Program-made: the position numbers and the translations under genes | Part shown: piece by piece, positions 62,424 through 64,000 of the stretch | How the letters are laid out: the number at the start of each line of letters is the position of its first letter | Numbering within the stretch: position 1 is the stretch's first letter | Assembly (NCBI RefSeq): GCF_943193065.1 | Contig: NZ_CALPCS010000007.1 | Coordinates: 43,515-107,514 of the forward strand | Origin: Veillonella agrestimuris | GTDB lineage: Bacteria > Bacillota > Negativicutes > Veillonellales > Veillonellaceae | Direction of reading: 5' to 3' | DNA length: 64,000 bases | Notes under the pieces: generated by a model | The model's input: the letters and a program-made list of their open reading frames with translations, nothing else | Told to the model about the DNA's origin: nothing | Databases searched by the model: none

Positions 62424-63413
62424 ATGAGCGCTTATGAAACGATCTTAGCCATAGGACAACGCGTCTTAGATGGTCATGAAATTACAAAAGAAGAAGCTAT
62501 TCAGTTAATTCACACTCCTGACGAAGACACCATGTTTTTGTTAGCCATGGCGGATAAGATTAAACAGCGCTTTAGTGAAAATGAAGTCGACCTGTGCGCT
62601 ATCATCAATGCTCGTTCTGGAAAATGTCCAGAAAACTGTAAGTTCTGTGCCCAATCGGCACATCACGATACAGGTGTCGAAGAATATCCTTTTATGGATG
62701 AGGACTCTATCGTGGCGGCAGCACGAAAAGCAAAAGAGGCGGGCGCTATTCGCTTTTCCATCGTAACAAGTGGCCGAAACACGTCAAATCCTAATGAATT
62801 CGAACAGATCTTACAGGTTCTAACGCGGATTCGCGAAGAAGTAGGCGTTGAAATTTGCTGTTCCTTGGGACTTCTCACTTACGAACAAGCGCTCCGCCTG
62901 AAAGAAGTAGGAGTAACGCGGTACCATTCAAATATTGAAACGGCTCCAAGCCACTTCCCATCCATTTGTTCCACCCATTCTTACGAAGATAAAATGAGCA
63001 CCATCGAAAATGCCCAAAAGGCAGGTATTCGCGTTTGCTCTGGCGGCATATTGGGCCTCAACGAAACGTTAGAACAACGAGTGGAAATGGCCTTTGAATT
63101 AAAACGCCTCCATGTTGACTCTGTACCGCTCAATATTTTAAATCCCATTCCTGGCACGCCTTTTGAAAACAACGAAGCCTTACATCCATTAGATATTTTG
63201 CGAACTTTTGCAGTCTTCCGATTTATTCTCCCTACAGCGCTCATTCGTACTGCTGGCGGCCGAGAAGTGAACTTGCGAGATTTACAAGCTTACGCCTTAT
63301 CTGGTGGCTTGAACGGCATCATGGTAGGTGGCTACCTCACCACAGGAGGTCGCTCTCCACTAGACGACTTGCAAATGATTGACGACTTAGCCCTCAAACG
63401 GGCTGCTTTATAA
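62424..63413 (+). CDS. bioB: Biotin synthase
   Basis: The radical SAM enzyme inserts sulfur into dethiobiotin. It has the cluster motif GKCPENCKFCAQSAHH (C-x3-C-x2-C), CCSLGLLTYEQALRL, the SAM-binding GGILGLNETLEQRVEMA and NILNPIPGTPFEN. The start at 62424 (MSAYETILAIGQ) or 62421 is set by CGAGGA at 62411-62416; the frame stays open further upstream into the repeat array but has no ribosome site. The product has 329 residues. No other biotin gene is in view. BirA control is predicted from the operator. Confidence 0.94.
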   Translation: MSAYETILAIGQRVLDGHEITKEEAIQLIHTPDEDTMFLLAMADKIKQRFSENEVDLCAIINARSGKCPENCKFCAQSAHHDTGVEEYPFMDEDSIVAAARKAKEAGAIRFSIVTSGRNTSNPNEFEQILQVLTRIREEVGVEICCSLGLLTYEQALRLKEVGVTRYHSNIETAPSHFPSICSTHSYEDKMSTIENAQKAGIRVCSGGILGLNETLEQRVEMAFELKRLHVDSVPLNILNPIPGTPFENNEALHPLDILRTFAVFRFILPTALIRTAGGREVNLRDLQAYALSGGLNGIMVGGYLTTGGRSPLDDLQMIDDLALKRAAL

Positions 63414-63464
63414 CGGCTGTAGCCTATTTAGGTTTACATATAATTTACACATATAAATAAGAAA

Positions 63465-63494
63465 CGACCTATCTAGATCCTCCTAGATAGGTCG
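63465..63494 (+). terminator. Hairpin after bioB
   Basis: CGACCTATCTAG (63465-63476) pairs perfectly with CTAGATAGGTCG (63483-63494) around ATCCTC. No strong T tail follows, so termination may be weak. Confidence 0.5.
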
Positions 63495-63743
63495 CGTCTT
63501 GTTCAAACGGAATAAATCATCATAAAACTGCGTATATTTATAACGCTCTGGTTACCTTCGATGAAAAGATAATGAAAATCAACTACCTCTGGATAATAAT
63601 TATTAATAAACACCATTTATCAGAATATATCTTTGTTGATAGATTTTTACATTTTCTTACATAAAAATCTCATTTTCATTATTTATTCAGATAAATGGAT
63701 ATTATTTATCGAATATTTTCACTTTAATTTCACATTTTATGCA
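63495..63743. other. AT-rich intergenic stretch
   Basis: I see no gene, repeat or stable hairpin here. It ends at a TATAAT box (63744-63749) that probably drives the structured RNA that follows. Confidence 0.5.
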
Positions 63744-63754
63744 TATAATAAGTT

Positions 63755-63921
63755 CATCAAATGATGAGTATTGGTAACATTCCCTGATTACCAAATGCAT
63801 TTATCTCCCGACAAGTTGTATCAACCCCAAAATGTATAGCTTGTTTAAATGCATTGCTCATTTGATGTTAATACTAACACTCCCCTTACATGAAAAAAGG
63901 ACTCCTATGGAGTCCTTTTTT
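63755..63921 (+). ncRNA. Candidate structured RNA with terminator (small RNA or leader element)
   Basis: A TATAAT box (63744-63749) would start transcription near 63755. The RNA folds into a three-way junction. P1 is CATCAAATGA (63755-63764) with TCATTTGATG (63858-63867). P2 is TGGTAA (63772-63777) with TTACCA (63788-63793). P3 is AATGCATTT (63794-63802) with AAATGCATT (63847-63855), extended by ACAAG (63811-63815) with CTTGT (63840-63844). A strong terminator follows, AAAAAAGGACTCC with GGAGTCCTTTTTT (63893-63921). I match it to no riboswitch class. It may be a 6S-like RNA or an attenuator for a gene beyond the window. Confidence 0.55.
63893..63921. terminator. Strong bidirectional terminator
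   Basis: A 13-bp perfect stem with a TAT loop, flanked by six A and six T. Confidence 0.9.
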
Positions 63922-63970
63922 CGGGCTCTCTGTCAAATGTTGGGGTGCTTATCCCTAATCATTTGTTTGG

Positions 63971-63998
63971 CACCAATCACTTATGTGGTTGGTGCCAT
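63971..63998. terminator. Hairpin at the window edge
   Basis: GGCACCAATCA and TGGTTGGTGCC form an 11-bp stem with one G-U pair, followed by ATTT at the edge. The gene it belongs to is outside the window. Confidence 0.5.
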
Positions 63999-64000
63999 TT

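Overview
The window looks like a chromosomal segment of a low-GC diderm Firmicute of the Negativicutes, most likely Veillonella or a close relative. This rests on recognised protein families and gene order, not on a database match. Supporting signs are a fumarate reductase/succinate dehydrogenase with an HdrB-like third subunit, Firmicute-type (coproporphyrin) heme genes, the SRP RNA-dnaX-ybaB-recR-bofA gene order known from Bacillus, and an ArnT-like glycosyltransferase. Almost everything is housekeeping. I saw no prophage, insertion sequence or CRISPR array.

Layout. 1-0.6 kb: truncated dicarboxylate/amino-acid symporter. 0.8-4.3 kb: class Ia ribonucleotide reductase nrdAB behind a promoter with two NrdR-like boxes. 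4.3-6.1 kb: a cluster of palindromic repeats, a rubredoxin-membrane fusion protein and a GNAT acetyltransferase. 6.3-13.5 kb: a complete aromatic operon (aroF, aroB, aroA, aroC, pheA, aroE-aroK fusion) preceded by a 30-residue leader peptide with a Tyr-Phe-Tyr-Trp-Phe-Phe run and an intrinsic terminator. aroD and an MFS transporter follow on the other strand. 15.8-18.3 kb: tRNA-Ser(UGA), a GT39 glycosyltransferase and DedA. 18.5-22.1 kb: the three-gene fumarate reductase. 22.3-25.1 kb: a decayed small gene, a Fur-like box and an OmpR-type two-component system. 25-31.8 kb: two DUF445 proteins, a frameshifted MBL-fold hydrolase, HdeD-like protein, HxlR regulator with divergent SDR-type protein, and pta. 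31.8-38.2 kb: XRE and Rrf2 regulators, MFS exporter, purine and amino-acid permeases, vapBC. 38.3-47.8 kb: CDF transporter, RluA-type synthase whose gene carries a DnaA-box cluster, a UvrD helicase with an inserted DEDDh exonuclease, BofA-like protein, recR, ybaB, dnaX and SRP RNA. 47.8-53.3 kb: gltB and an unknown membrane protein. 53.5-57.9 kb: chdC/hemQ, hemY/cgoX, hemH, hemE. 58-62.2 kb: YhaN/YhaO-type ATPase-nuclease pair. 62.2-63.4 kb: bioB behind a BirA-like operator and a 30-bp repeat array. 63.75-63.92 kb: an unclassified structured RNA candidate.

How genes work together. The aro operon with aroD covers DAHP to chorismate and on to phenylpyruvate, and its leader predicts control by charged aromatic tRNAs. 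The heme cluster encodes the last steps from uroporphyrinogen to heme by the coproporphyrin route. The dnaX-recR-helicase-YhaNO genes form a DNA maintenance neighbourhood. The most unusual signals are non-coding: the aromatic attenuator, DnaA boxes encoded as Val-Asp-Asn repeats, a conserved 36-37-nt loop module inside otherwise different terminator stems, the bioB and gltB upstream repeats, and the structured RNA at the right end.
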